Below are positions 47,120 through 56,360 of a stretch of 64,000 bases of DNA, piece by piece. Under the pieces are notes generated by a model that saw nothing but the letters and a program-made list of their open reading frames with translations, was not told the DNA's origin and did not search any database. Where the stretch lies: assembly GCF_015206815.1 (NCBI RefSeq), contig NZ_JADEXZ010000006.1:1-64000 (forward strand). The letters run 5' to 3'. The DNA comes from Fortiea sp. LEGE XX443. GTDB taxonomy: Bacteria; Cyanobacteriota; Cyanobacteriia; Cyanobacteriales; Nostocaceae. A program made the position numbers and the translations under genes. The number at the start of each line of letters is the position of its first letter. The stretch's first letter is position 1.

Positions 47120-47947
47120 ATGGATGCTTCCGAGCTATTAGAGACGATAACACTCCTGATTGACCAAGCTGAACAGGGGGAAATAGACCCTTGGGATGTC
47201 AAAGTAATTGAGGTGATTGACCGTTATTTAGAATTCATGGCACCAGAGACAACAGTCAAAGGCTATGAATCTGACTTATCTCAATCTGGACAGGCTTTTT
47301 TATCTGCATCAATGCTCGTGTTATTCAAAGCGAACACCTTGATGCAATGGTCAACATCTGAAAATGTACCAGAAATTCTGGGGGATGATGCTATATCTGA
47401 TCTGGAAAACGGCCTTTTACATCAGCGTCGTCTGCCATTAGAGTTACACTTACGCCGCCGTTCATCTGCCATGCCGCCGCCTAAGCGTCGCGTTACCCTG
47501 CAAGAGCTAATTGAGCAATTGCAGCTGATGGCAAACCAGCTAAAACTGGTTCAGAAAATTGATAAACCTATTCGTCCCAAGCGTCAGCCCAGTGTCCGCA
47601 CTATGCGGCAGGCGCTAGAATTGGCTCACCAGGAAAATCTTACAGAGGTAGCTGGGGAACTGGAGCAGGTATTACATTTTGCCGCTCAAGAACTACTTCA
47701 AGAACAAAATTATGTCAGCCTTGAACAGCTTGTACAATTGTGGTCTCAAACGAAGCAACTGCACCAAAACGGTTCTAGCCACGAGTCCGAACACAGCCCC
47801 CTAGTTGGCGTTTTTTGGGCTTTACTGCTGTTGTCGGCTCAATCTAAAGTAGAGCTATTGCAAGAGGAATTTTACCAAGAGATTAAAATTCGACTGATTA
47901 CAGATGCAGCTAACATCCCAAAGCCATTAGAACAGCCAATAAACTAA
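47120..47947 (+). CDS. scpA: Segregation and condensation protein A
   Basis: ScpA is the kleisin that joins SMC and ScpB in chromosome condensation. The 275-residue protein starts 'MDASELLETITLLIDQAEQGEIDPWDVKVIEVIDRYLEF' in outline, the kleisin N-domain that binds the SMC neck, and ends with a winged-helix region ('LVGVFWALLLLSAQSKVELLQEEFY'). ATG at 47120 is preferred over an upstream TTG. No scpB is nearby, which is usual. Confidence 0.9.
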   Translation: MDASELLETITLLIDQAEQGEIDPWDVKVIEVIDRYLEFMAPETTVKGYESDLSQSGQAFLSASMLVLFKANTLMQWSTSENVPEILGDDAISDLENGLLHQRRLPLELHLRRRSSAMPPPKRRVTLQELIEQLQLMANQLKLVQKIDKPIRPKRQPSVRTMRQALELAHQENLTEVAGELEQVLHFAAQELLQEQNYVSLEQLVQLWSQTKQLHQNGSSHESEHSPLVGVFWALLLLSAQSKVELLQEEFYQEIKIRLITDAANIPKPLEQPIN

Positions 47948-48307
47948 ACTAATGGTTCATGCTAAAAATATAAGTAATTTACACAAGATACCGAAGCTAT
48001 CTATGTAATTAAAAAATAAGCGATGCCTCCGTCCATGCTCTCCCTATGCTTGTCGTCTATCTCTATCTATGGTTGCAACAACCAGCAAATTCCTGTTATC
48101 CCTGTTTCTAGGAGTTACTTAGAGCAGAAATCAAAATTGATGATTAAGTATCACTCATTGAAAATGAATAGTGTTGAGTTGGAAGTGCTGAAGATTAAGT
48201 ACTTTTTAACTTACTCAGCACGGGCTAAACGCCCCGCTGCTGCTAACAGCACTCAGCACTCAGTACTGAGTAGAGTAAACTGGCTTGTGGTTGAGGAATA
48301 AAATCTT
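47948..48307. repeat. scpA-pyrophosphorylase gap with ACTCAGC repeats
   Basis: The 360-bp gap holds ACTCAGC-type repeats at about 48237-48276 ('GCTAACAGCACTCAGCACTCAGTACTGAGT'), with an inverted ACTCAGTACTGAGT core. A 92-codon frame crossing it is not credible as a gene. Confidence 0.55.
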
Positions 48308-49477
48308 ATGAAAGCGATGATTCTCGCGGCGGGTAAGGGTACTCGCGTTCGTCCCATTACCTACACGACTCCCAAACCGATGATTCCCATCCTGCAAAAG
48401 CCAGTAATGGAATTTCTGGTGGAACTTCTACGCCAACACGGATTTGATCAGATTATGGTCAACGTTAGCCATTTGGCTGAGGAAATTGAAAACTATTTCC
48501 GTGATGGTCAGCGGTTTGATGTCCAGATTGCTTATTCTTTTGAAGGTAAAATTGATGATGAAGGTAAACTAATTGGAGAAGCTATAGGATCAGCCGGCGG
48601 GATGCGGCGCATCCAAGACTTCTCGCCATTTTTTGATGATACTTTTGTAGTATTATGCGGTGATGCTTTAATTGACTTAGATTTGACGGCAGCTGTGAAG
48701 TGGCATAAATCCAGAGGGTCAATTGCTACCATCATTGCCAAATCCGTTCCCCTAGAAGAAGTTTCTAGTTACGGTGTGGTTGTCACCGATGACGATGGGC
48801 GCATCAAAGCTTTCCAAGAAAAACCCTCAGTGGAAGAAGCCCTCAGCACCAACATCAACACAGGTATTTACATTTTTGAGCCAGAGGTATTTAAATACAT
48901 ACCCTCTGGAGTTGAATATGACATTGGTAGCCAGCTTTTCCCCAAATTAGTGGAAGTTGGTGCGCCGTTCTATGCCATTCCGATGGATTTTGAATGGGTA
49001 GATATCGGTAAAGTCCCAGACTACTGGCGGGCGATTCGCGGTGTGTTGCTGGGTGAAATCAAAAACGTGCAAATTCCTGGTCACGAAGTCGCCCCTGGGA
49101 TCTACACTGGCTTAAATGTTGCCGTGAATTGGGACAAGGTGGATATCACAGGCCCAGTTTACATTGGTGGTATGACCAGAATTGAAGATGGGGCAAAAAT
49201 CGTCGGGCCGGCGATGATTGGCCCGAATTGCTGGATATGTAGTGGCGCAACAGTAGATAACAGCGTCATTTTTGAATGGTCGCGCTTGGGGCCAGGAGTC
49301 CGCCTAGTTGATAAGCTCGTGTTTGGTCGTTACTGTGTGGATAAGACGGGATCATCAATTGATGTCCAAGCAGCTGCTTTAGACTGGCTGATTACTGATG
49401 CTCGTCAAGCACCGCCAGTCAATACTCCTCTAGAACGGCAAGCGATTGAAGAGTTGCTAGGGACAAACGCTAGTTAG
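48308..49477 (+). CDS. NDP-sugar pyrophosphorylase (mannose-1-P guanylyltransferase-like)
   Basis: A 389-residue nucleotidyltransferase: N-terminal Rossmann-type domain with 'LAAGKGTRVRPIT' (the GxGxRL-like signature), 'PKPMIPIL', and 'DFEWVDIGKVPDYW', followed by a left-handed beta-helix of hexapeptide repeats (about 265-345). It activates a sugar-1-phosphate for cell wall or polysaccharide synthesis; GDP-mannose versus UDP/ADP-glucose cannot be decided from sequence. ATG start; it is convergent with speA across a terminator palindrome. Confidence 0.9.
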   Translation: MKAMILAAGKGTRVRPITYTTPKPMIPILQKPVMEFLVELLRQHGFDQIMVNVSHLAEEIENYFRDGQRFDVQIAYSFEGKIDDEGKLIGEAIGSAGGMRRIQDFSPFFDDTFVVLCGDALIDLDLTAAVKWHKSRGSIATIIAKSVPLEEVSSYGVVVTDDDGRIKAFQEKPSVEEALSTNINTGIYIFEPEVFKYIPSGVEYDIGSQLFPKLVEVGAPFYAIPMDFEWVDIGKVPDYWRAIRGVLLGEIKNVQIPGHEVAPGIYTGLNVAVNWDKVDITGPVYIGGMTRIEDGAKIVGPAMIGPNCWICSGATVDNSVIFEWSRLGPGVRLVDKLVFGRYCVDKTGSSIDVQAAALDWLITDARQAPPVNTPLERQAIEELLGTNAS

Positions 49478-49497
49478 GAAAATGAAAGTCAAAAGGT

Positions 49498-49549
49498 AAA
49501 AGGAAAAAGTAAAAAACATAATATTTTGCTTTTTTACTTTTTCCTTTTT
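49498..49549. terminator. Bidirectional terminator between pyrophosphorylase gene and speA
   Basis: AAAGGAAAAAGTAAAAAA and TTTTTTACTTTTTCCTTT form an 18-bp perfect A/T-rich stem with a loop of about 13 bases. Convergent genes on both sides fit a shared terminator, although the stem is unusually AT-rich. Confidence 0.55.
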
Positions 49550-49554
49550 ACTTT

Positions 49555-51573
49555 CTAACTATTCAAATATGTGTATCTTGTGAGACTCTGTTCGTAGGTT
49601 TGCATCAGTCGTTGAGATTCTGCGAGGGTAATGCGTTTTTCTTCTAAAGCTTTCTCGCAGCGCTGGCGGATGTGTTCTACCATATCTTCTGAGTCATACT
49701 GTACGTAGCTTACCACTTCGCTCATGGTGTCACCTTTGACAACGTGTTGAATTTGGTACCCTTTGGGTGTTAGTTGGATATGAACGGCGTTGGTATCACC
49801 AAACAGGTTATGCAAGTTACCCATAATTTCTTGGTAAGCGCCATTGAGGAACATACCTAAGTAGTAGGGTTCGCCTGGTTGGAAGGTGTGCAGTTCTAAA
49901 ACTGATTTGACATCGCGCAGGTCAATAAAACGGTCAATTTTACCATCACTATCGCAGGTGAGGTCTGCCAAAATTCCCCGCCGCGTTGGTTCTTCATCTA
50001 AGCGATGGATTGGCATAATTGGAAATAACTGGTCGATCGCCCAACAATCTGGTGCTGATTGAAACACTGATAAATTAGCGTAATAAATGGAAGCCATGAT
50101 TTTTTCCAGGTCTTCCAGTTCATCGGGTACGTAATCTTGCTGTCTGGTAATGTCTAGAATTTTTTGACAGCAAGCCCAGTATAGCCGTTCAGCTTTAGCT
50201 CGTTCTCGCAAGCGCAAAATTCCGAGGTTGAAGCGGCTGATTGCTTCTTCTTTGAATTGCGTTGCATCGTGGAAAAACTCTTGATAGTTTTCTTTGTTGA
50301 TGGATTGGTAAGTTTCCCACAGGTAATTGATAATTGGTGATTCTCCCTCTTGTGGGGCTTCTGGCGGATTCAGGGGGACATCACTGGTACTGAGAATATC
50401 AAAAATCAGTACTGACTGATGGGAGGCGATCGCCCGTCCACTTTCACTGATCAGTGTGGGTACGGGAATTTGCCGTTCCGCACAGGTATCTTTTAACTCT
50501 GCCACAATATCGTTGGCATAGTTCTGCATGTTGTAGTTTTTGGAGGCGTAGAAGTTGGTTTGGGAACCGTCATAGTCTACACCCAAGCCACCGCCGACAT
50601 CGAGATATTTCATGTCTGCTCCCAACATTGCCAACTCTACGTAAATACGGCTGGCTTCTTGGATGGCATCTTTAATTACATTGATGGCAGAAATTTGCGA
50701 ACCGATATGGAAATGTAACAACTGCAAAGAGTCCATCAATTCGGCTTCGCGCAATTTGTCTACAGCTTCGATAATTTCTGGCATTGTTAAACCAAACTTC
50801 GCGCGATCGCCACTGGAAGTTCCCCAGCGCCCCATCCCTTGGGTGCTGAGTTTGGCACGCACTCCCAAAATTGGCTTGATCCCTAACTGACGATTGGCTG
50901 CAATTACCAAATCGACTTCTTCAATCTGCTCTAAAACGATAATTGGGGTTTGCCCTAGTCTTTGGGCTAACATCGCTGTTTCGATGTACTCCTGGTCTTT
51001 GTAGCCGTTGCAAATTAACAATGCTCCGGGGGTATCCAATAAAGCCAAAGCAATCATTAATTCCGGCTTGGAACCAGCTTCTAAACCAAATTGATGGGGT
51101 TTGCCAAACCGGACTAAATCTTCAATCAAATGCCGTTGCTGGTTGCACTTGACAGGAAATACACCGCGGTAAACACCAGGGTAGTTGTAGCGGGCGATCG
51201 CCTTCGCAAAACAAGCGTTTAACCGCTCAATTCTGTCTTCTAAAATGTCAGAAAAGCGAATCAGCATGGGTAGCCCTAAATTACGTTGTTTCAGGGCGTT
51301 GACTAATTCAAACAAGTCAAGGGAACCCCCGCGATCGCCTTTGGGGGAGACAGTAATATGACCAGCAGCGTTAATTGAAAAATAAGGTTGTCCCCATCCC
51401 TCAATGCGGTATAGTGCTTCGCTATCCTCGATTTTCCAGGCGCGAGGCAAATCTCCTGCGGTAGTGCTAGGTGGTAATAGCTTTTTGTGTTTGTGATTTT
51501 TCACTTCAGATTTATGACCATTTGACGGTAGTTGTACCACCTCATCAGATGTAGCAGTTGACTCAACACCCAT
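49555..51573 (-). CDS. speA: Biosynthetic arginine decarboxylase
   Basis: SpeA is a PLP enzyme that decarboxylates arginine to agmatine for polyamine synthesis. The 672-residue protein has the alanine-racemase-like barrel with PLP Lys142 ('GVFPVKCNQQ'), 'LLHFHIGSQ', 'LDVGGGLGVDYDG' and a long C-terminal domain. ATG at 51573 is chosen because GAGG stands about seven bases upstream; an ATG at 51621 and a GTG at 51639 extend the frame without ribosome-binding sites. Residues 1-40 are an unconserved polar extension. Confidence 0.94.
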   Translation of the reverse strand: MGVESTATSDEVVQLPSNGHKSEVKNHKHKKLLPPSTTAGDLPRAWKIEDSEALYRIEGWGQPYFSINAAGHITVSPKGDRGGSLDLFELVNALKQRNLGLPMLIRFSDILEDRIERLNACFAKAIARYNYPGVYRGVFPVKCNQQRHLIEDLVRFGKPHQFGLEAGSKPELMIALALLDTPGALLICNGYKDQEYIETAMLAQRLGQTPIIVLEQIEEVDLVIAANRQLGIKPILGVRAKLSTQGMGRWGTSSGDRAKFGLTMPEIIEAVDKLREAELMDSLQLLHFHIGSQISAINVIKDAIQEASRIYVELAMLGADMKYLDVGGGLGVDYDGSQTNFYASKNYNMQNYANDIVAELKDTCAERQIPVPTLISESGRAIASHQSVLIFDILSTSDVPLNPPEAPQEGESPIINYLWETYQSINKENYQEFFHDATQFKEEAISRFNLGILRLRERAKAERLYWACCQKILDITRQQDYVPDELEDLEKIMASIYYANLSVFQSAPDCWAIDQLFPIMPIHRLDEEPTRRGILADLTCDSDGKIDRFIDLRDVKSVLELHTFQPGEPYYLGMFLNGAYQEIMGNLHNLFGDTNAVHIQLTPKGYQIQHVVKGDTMSEVVSYVQYDSEDMVEHIRQRCEKALEEKRITLAESQRLMQTYEQSLTRYTYLNS

Positions 51574-51766
51574 TTCTGACCTCTGTGTTTCACCCACGAA
51601 TAAACAATTTAGCGCATTCATTTGGTATTGGATATGCACCCGGAGATGATTTCTGAGATAAACTCTGATTGGTCAAGAGTCAATAGTCAACGGTCAATAG
51701 TTACAAAACCTTTTGACTATCGACTTTTGACTAAATAAAAATTGTATTAAGTTTTGGGAGACAGCT

Positions 51767-52216
51767 TTGGAACGCACATTTTTAGCTATCAAGCCTGATG
51801 GCGTACAACGTGGACTAGTTAGTGAAATTATCGGTCGATTTGAGACTAAAGGTTTTACCCTTGTGGGGTTGAAATTTCTCCAAGTCAGCCGAGAATTAGC
51901 GGAACAACATTATGATGTTCATCGCCAACGACCTTTTTTTGGTAGCTTAGTTGAATTTATCACTTCCGGCCCCGTAGTAGCGATGGTTTGGGAAGGTGAT
52001 GGTGTAATTGCTTCGGCAAGAAAGATAATTGGGGCAACAAATCCCTTAACAGCGGAACCAGGAACAATTCGAGGCGATTTTGGGATCAATATCGGACGCA
52101 ACCTGATTCACGGTTCTGATGCTCCCGAAACTGCACAACGAGAAGTTGCTCTGTGGTTTAAAGATGAAGAATTAGTTAATTGGCAACCACAATTAACACC
52201 TTGGTTGCACGAGTAA
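51767..52216 (+). CDS. ndk: Nucleoside diphosphate kinase
   Basis: Ndk transfers the gamma phosphate of ATP to nucleoside diphosphates through a phosphohistidine. The 149-residue protein is canonical ('[18 protein letters not shown]', active His in '[12 protein letters not shown]', 'FGINIGRN'). The conserved N-terminus requires a TTG start at 51767, supported by GGGAG seven bases upstream. A hairpin follows the stop. Confidence 0.96.
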   Translation: MERTFLAIKPDGVQRGLVSEIIGRFETKGFTLVGLKFLQVSRELAEQHYDVHRQRPFFGSLVEFITSGPVVAMVWEGDGVIASARKIIGATNPLTAEPGTIRGDFGINIGRNLIHGSDAPETAQREVALWFKDEELVNWQPQLTPWLHE

Positions 52217-52242
52217 AATAAAGTAAAAAGGTGATTACAGGA

Positions 52243-52276
52243 CTGCGGGGGGATTCCTTCCGCAGATTGTTATTTT
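52243..52276 (+). terminator. Probable terminator after ndk
   Basis: CTGCGG and CCGCAG form a 6-bp GC stem around an 11-base loop, followed by ATTGTTATTTTTT. Confidence 0.5.
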
Positions 52277-52325
52277 TTGCAGTTATTTGGGTAGTTTAAA
52301 TCTAGGTATGTGCGGCGACTCTTTT

Positions 52326-53198
52326 ATGAACATAGTTACTGTTCCGAGACTAATAATCTTAGGAATGATCTTCCTAGTGCTTGGTAGTTGTAACTCAATC
52401 AAATCAAATACTAGCAATCCGAGCCAAATTGCCAGTCAAAATGATTCACAAACTCAGTCAGCCATCAAAATTGCTGGTTCTAGCTCATCTGTAACAATTT
52501 TTAAAGTATTGACAGAGGCTTATCAAGCCCAAGACAAAACTGCCAAGATAGATTTTGTATCGCTTAGTCAATCTGAAGGGGCGATCGCTGCCCTGAAAAA
52601 TGGTATCGTCGATATCGCTGGTAGTAGCCACAAACTCAAGCCCGAAGAGAATAACGGTAAAATTCAATATCGTGAATTGGCACAAGATTTGCTCATAGTT
52701 GCAACTCACAACAGTGTTCAGGGTGTGACTAATCTGACTACTGCTCAGTTGCAGTCAATTTACACCGGAAAAATTGTCAACTGGCAGCAGTTAGGCGGGC
52801 CGAACGCTAAAATTGTGGTTTTAGATAGACCCGAAGATGAATCTGCTAAAAAATTACTACGAAAATACTACTTGGGCAAAGACGAAACTACCACCAATGC
52901 CATAGTTTTAAACAAAGAAGGGGAGTTAATCGATACTTTACAAAACACTCCTTATTCTATTGGTGCATTTTCTTTAGCTTATTCTCTCATCAATCAACTG
53001 CCAGTCCATCGCCTCAGTCTCAATGGTATCGCTCCAAACAAAGAGAATTTAACTAACGGTAAGTACCAGATGGTACGCAAGCTGGGAATTATTTGGCATA
53101 AAGCACCTCCACCTAGTACTCAAAAATTTATCGATTTTACCTTTAGTTCAGAAGGTAATAAATTACTCCTAGATAAAGGCTTTATTCCTAGTAATTAA
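52326..53198 (+). CDS. PstS-like phosphate-type substrate-binding lipoprotein
   Basis: A 290-residue periplasmic binding protein of the PstS/PBP-like group: lipobox 'FLVLGSC' (Cys about 23), 'IKIAGSSSSVTIFKVLTEAY' ligand loop, 'QSEGAIAALKNGIVDIAGSSH' and 'LTTAQLQSIYTGKIVNWQQLGGP'. No transporter permease or ATPase gene is near. The stop lies 16 bp before a sensor kinase gene on the same strand, so it probably works as a sensory ligand-binding partner. ATG at 52326 is used; another ATG lies at 52308. Confidence 0.83.
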   Translation: MNIVTVPRLIILGMIFLVLGSCNSIKSNTSNPSQIASQNDSQTQSAIKIAGSSSSVTIFKVLTEAYQAQDKTAKIDFVSLSQSEGAIAALKNGIVDIAGSSHKLKPEENNGKIQYRELAQDLLIVATHNSVQGVTNLTTAQLQSIYTGKIVNWQQLGGPNAKIVVLDRPEDESAKKLLRKYYLGKDETTTNAIVLNKEGELIDTLQNTPYSIGAFSLAYSLINQLPVHRLSLNGIAPNKENLTNGKYQMVRKLGIIWHKAPPPSTQKFIDFTFSSEGNKLLLDKGFIPSN

Positions 53199-53214
53199 TC
53201 TCAGGGCAACCGTT

Positions 53215-55224
53215 ATGCGAAAATCCCCTTTTCGGCTCAATCTCAGACAGAAGATTGTGCTGCCATTTTTGACTGTGTTTTTGGGTGTATTTATCTTATG
53301 TTTATTTATGGTTGGACACTGGTTTACAGAGAATCTTGAGCAGAGTCTTTACCAGAAAGTTGCCAGCTTTGCTGAACGAATTCACCAAGATTTGAAGCAT
53401 GAACAGGAACATCTAGAAATACTAGCTAATTTGATTGTTGAACGGGAAGCAATTACTTCAGCAGTTGAACAGCAAGATAAACAAAAACTTTTACAAATTC
53501 TACTACCCCTCAAAACAATTTTAGGTCTGGATTGGATTAAAGTAGTTGATACTAAGGGTAATATCTTACTGGATGCACGAAAAGCAGAATTAATTCAAGC
53601 CAAATTACTCGATAGAGCTATTATTAATAGTGCTATTAATGGAGCTGGTTTTACTGATTTTATTGATGTTGAAGAAAGTCAAAAAGTCTTGCAAGTAGTG
53701 ATTCATCCGATTAAATCTTCGACAAAACTGCTGGGAGGAATTATTATTGGTCATTTATTGAATGATCAGTTATTACAAAAAATTGTTATTGGCTCTTCCA
53801 AAGAAATAATCGCCACCCAAAAAGGCAGAATAGTTGCAGCAACATTACCGAAAATTACTCATCTCAAATGGCAACCACCATCTCCTAATTTATCTAATAC
53901 GATAAAAGTGGTGATTAATCAGCAACAATATTTAGCTAAAAGTGTTTTTTTAGAAGCAGCTAGTCAGTCTGTTACAATAACTGTAATTTATCCAATCTCT
54001 GAACTAGAAACTACTAAGATATTGCTTTGGCTCAGGTTAGTATTTTTGTTTTTATTAGGAGGAACGTTTGTTACAATTGTAGGATTTATAGTTGCTCAAA
54101 CAATTACTCGCCCTTTATACGCTGTTACTAATATTGCCAAACAAGTCACAAAAGATTCTAATTTCGATTTACAAGCACCGATAATTACTCAAGATGAAGT
54201 TGGTATTTTAGCCACTTCTTTAAATCAGTTAATTCAACAGGTAAAACAACTTTTGTTAGAACAGTATCAGGCAAAAGTAAAATTAGAAGCTTATAGCCAA
54301 ACTCTAGAACAAAAAGTAAAAGAACGAACAGAAGAAATTCAGCAAAAAAATATTGATTTAAAACAGACTTTAAAAGAACTTAAGCAAACCCAATTACAAC
54401 TAATTCAAACCGAGAAAATGTCTTCTCTAGGACAATTAGTTGCTGGTGTTGCCCATGAAATAAATAACCCTGTCACCTTTATCTACGGTAATCTCGAATA
54501 TGCCGAACAGTACATTCAGGATATACTAAATTTGATACAACTTTATCAACAGCACTATCCTCACCCCCATCCACATATTCAAAAAGTGATAGAGGAAGTT
54601 GATCTTGAATATCTCATAGAAGATTTGCCTAAAATATTGATTTCTATGCAGGTTGGCGCTGAACGCATTCATCAAATTGTTCTTTCTTTGCGAATTTTCT
54701 CTCGTTTGGATGAAGCCGAATTTAAAGCTGCTAATATCCATGATGGTATAGACAGTACTTTACTAATTTTACAACACCGCCTCAAAGCACAAACTCATCG
54801 CCCGGAGATTCAAGTAATTAAAGAATATTGTGAATTGCCTCAAATTTACTGCTTTGTAGGACAATTAAATCAGGTGTTTATGAACATTTTGGCAAATGCA
54901 ATTGATGCTTTGGATGAAGCTTGGGAAAATGGGCTTTCTCCACACCCATTCATTCGCATTTCATCGGAATATAACAATGAAAACATCATCATTAGAGTTG
55001 CTGACAACGGGATAGGAATTCCCAAAGAATTGCAGCAGCGTTTATTTGATCCTTTTTTTACAACTAAACCAATTGGGAAGGGAACTGGTTTAGGATTATC
55101 AATTAGCTATCAAATCGTAACGGAAAAGCATGGTGGTTTATTAGAGTGTATTTCATCAACAGGAAAGGGTACAGAGTTTGTCATTACACTTCCTAATTCT
55201 AGAACTAAACCTTTCAAGGTTTAG
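53215..55224 (+). CDS. Membrane sensor histidine kinase
   Basis: The 669-residue protein has TM1 (about 13-35), a 230-residue extracytoplasmic Cache-like sensor domain, TM2 (about 268-293), HAMP, a coiled coil (about 335-400), HisKA with His414 ('VAGVAHEINNPV') and HATPase ('NILANAIDALDEAWENG', 'DNGIGIP', 'GKGTGLGLSI'). It is preceded by a phosphate-type binding lipoprotein and likely senses that ligand. No response regulator gene follows. Its last codons and stop lie within a perfect 17-bp palindrome. Confidence 0.9.
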   Translation: MRKSPFRLNLRQKIVLPFLTVFLGVFILCLFMVGHWFTENLEQSLYQKVASFAERIHQDLKHEQEHLEILANLIVEREAITSAVEQQDKQKLLQILLPLKTILGLDWIKVVDTKGNILLDARKAELIQAKLLDRAIINSAINGAGFTDFIDVEESQKVLQVVIHPIKSSTKLLGGIIIGHLLNDQLLQKIVIGSSKEIIATQKGRIVAATLPKITHLKWQPPSPNLSNTIKVVINQQQYLAKSVFLEAASQSVTITVIYPISELETTKILLWLRLVFLFLLGGTFVTIVGFIVAQTITRPLYAVTNIAKQVTKDSNFDLQAPIITQDEVGILATSLNQLIQQVKQLLLEQYQAKVKLEAYSQTLEQKVKERTEEIQQKNIDLKQTLKELKQTQLQLIQTEKMSSLGQLVAGVAHEINNPVTFIYGNLEYAEQYIQDILNLIQLYQQHYPHPHPHIQKVIEEVDLEYLIEDLPKILISMQVGAERIHQIVLSLRIFSRLDEAEFKAANIHDGIDSTLLILQHRLKAQTHRPEIQVIKEYCELPQIYCFVGQLNQVFMNILANAIDALDEAWENGLSPHPFIRISSEYNNENIIIRVADNGIGIPKELQQRLFDPFFTTKPIGKGTGLGLSISYQIVTEKHGGLLECISSTGKGTEFVITLPNSRTKPFKV

Positions 55225-55232
55225 TTCTAGAA
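55197..55232 (+). terminator. Palindrome over the kinase stop codon
   Basis: TTCTAGAACTAAACCTT and AAGGTTTAGTTCTAGAA are perfect 17-bp arms separated by two bases. The kinase stop codon lies in the right arm and a T-rich stretch follows (CTTTTGCTTTTTATTTTTT), so it can act as a terminator for this gene and perhaps for the convergent terC gene. Confidence 0.65.
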
Positions 55233-55250
55233 TCTTTTGCTTTTTATTTT

Positions 55251-55970
55251 TTACTTTACTTCAGTCTTTTCTGGTTCTAGTTGGGGTGATGCGATCACTG
55301 TGCGCTTAGAAAATCCCCAAGCTAAAATTAGCGCGATCGCACTAATCATTAACCATTCTGGTGGAACTAAATCATTGTTGATGACTCTTAATAGCAAACG
55401 CAAGCCCACCAAAGCTACAGTCATATAGCCGGCATCTTCTAAGTTGGCATATTCATCTAACCAACGGATAAACAATCCAGCCATGAATCGCAGTGTGATA
55501 ATCCCAATAGTCGCACCAGTCAGTACCAACCATTTTTCTTGGGAAACTGCGATCGCGGTTGTCACGCTATCTAAGGAAAATGCCAAGTCTGTAAATGCAA
55601 TTATGGGGATCGCTTGCAAAACAGAATTAAACCTCGGCCCGTGATGATGCTCGTCTTGTGTTTCTTCTGAGGTAAAGTGTTGGAATACTAGCCATAGCAA
55701 GTAGGCAGCACCCAAAAGTTCAAATTGCCAGAAATTTTGTACCCAGGTAGCAGTCAAAATTAGGCTAATTCGCAGCACGTAGGCAATAATCAAACCATAG
55801 TTTAGCGCCCGACGTTCTAGTTCTTTGTCTTCTAATCCTTGGGCGATCGCGGCGAGAGCGATCGCATTGTCAGCTGATAGCACCGCCTCTAAAAACACCA
55901 GAATTAGCAGGACTATAGGAGCTTCTACGCTGAACTGAAAGTGGAGATAGTCAAATATACGGTCTAGCAT
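55251..55970 (-). CDS. TerC family membrane protein
   Basis: A 239-residue membrane protein with about seven transmembrane segments and the family metal-site motifs 'LEAVLSADNAIAL' and 'DLAFSLDSVTTAI'. TerC proteins are associated with tellurite resistance and, in several bacteria, with manganese export or metal loading of exported proteins; cyanobacterial/chloroplast relatives support membrane biogenesis. The exact role here is not determined. It is convergent with the sensor kinase gene. Confidence 0.87.
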   Translation of the reverse strand: MLDRIFDYLHFQFSVEAPIVLLILVFLEAVLSADNAIALAAIAQGLEDKELERRALNYGLIIAYVLRISLILTATWVQNFWQFELLGAAYLLWLVFQHFTSEETQDEHHHGPRFNSVLQAIPIIAFTDLAFSLDSVTTAIAVSQEKWLVLTGATIGIITLRFMAGLFIRWLDEYANLEDAGYMTVALVGLRLLLRVINNDLVPPEWLMISAIALILAWGFSKRTVIASPQLEPEKTEVK

Positions 55971-56360
55971 TCCGGGTTTCTCAAGCAGAAAAATTAAAAA
56001 CTAACAGAACGTTTTTCTATAAAAAAGCGTAATAGTTCGCTACTTTTATCCAGCTTAACGTGTAGACGCTGCATAATGGCAGCGATCGCATCCCAGTATT
56101 TTTACAATACTGCTTAAATGTGTCTCATTATACACAAATTTTGGCGATTTTCTTGGTTTTTAAATCACGCCGTGTACAACTTTCTCTCAAACCTAACCCC
56201 CAACCCCTTCCCTTGTAGGGAAGGGGAGCAAGAATTAAAGCCTCTAACGCCACTTGCTACAACGCGGGAAACCCCCGCAACATTGCCTTACCGCAAGCGT
56301 TTACGTAGATTGTCCAACAAAGCAGCTATATAATAAATCAATTGCCAATGCTTGTTTTGA
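55971..56360. repeat. terC-Rpn gap with a palindromic repeat
   Basis: The 390-bp gap contains a known-type cyanobacterial repeat near 56190-56235: 'CTAACCCCCAACCCC' followed by a perfect hairpin CCCCTTCCCT...AGGGAAGGGG. No gene frame is supported. Confidence 0.55.

Noticed and set aside
48023-48301. 92-codon plus-strand frame between scpA and the pyrophosphorylase gene
   Set aside because: Its C-terminal third is ACTCAGC tandem repeat and the rest has no recognisable pattern.
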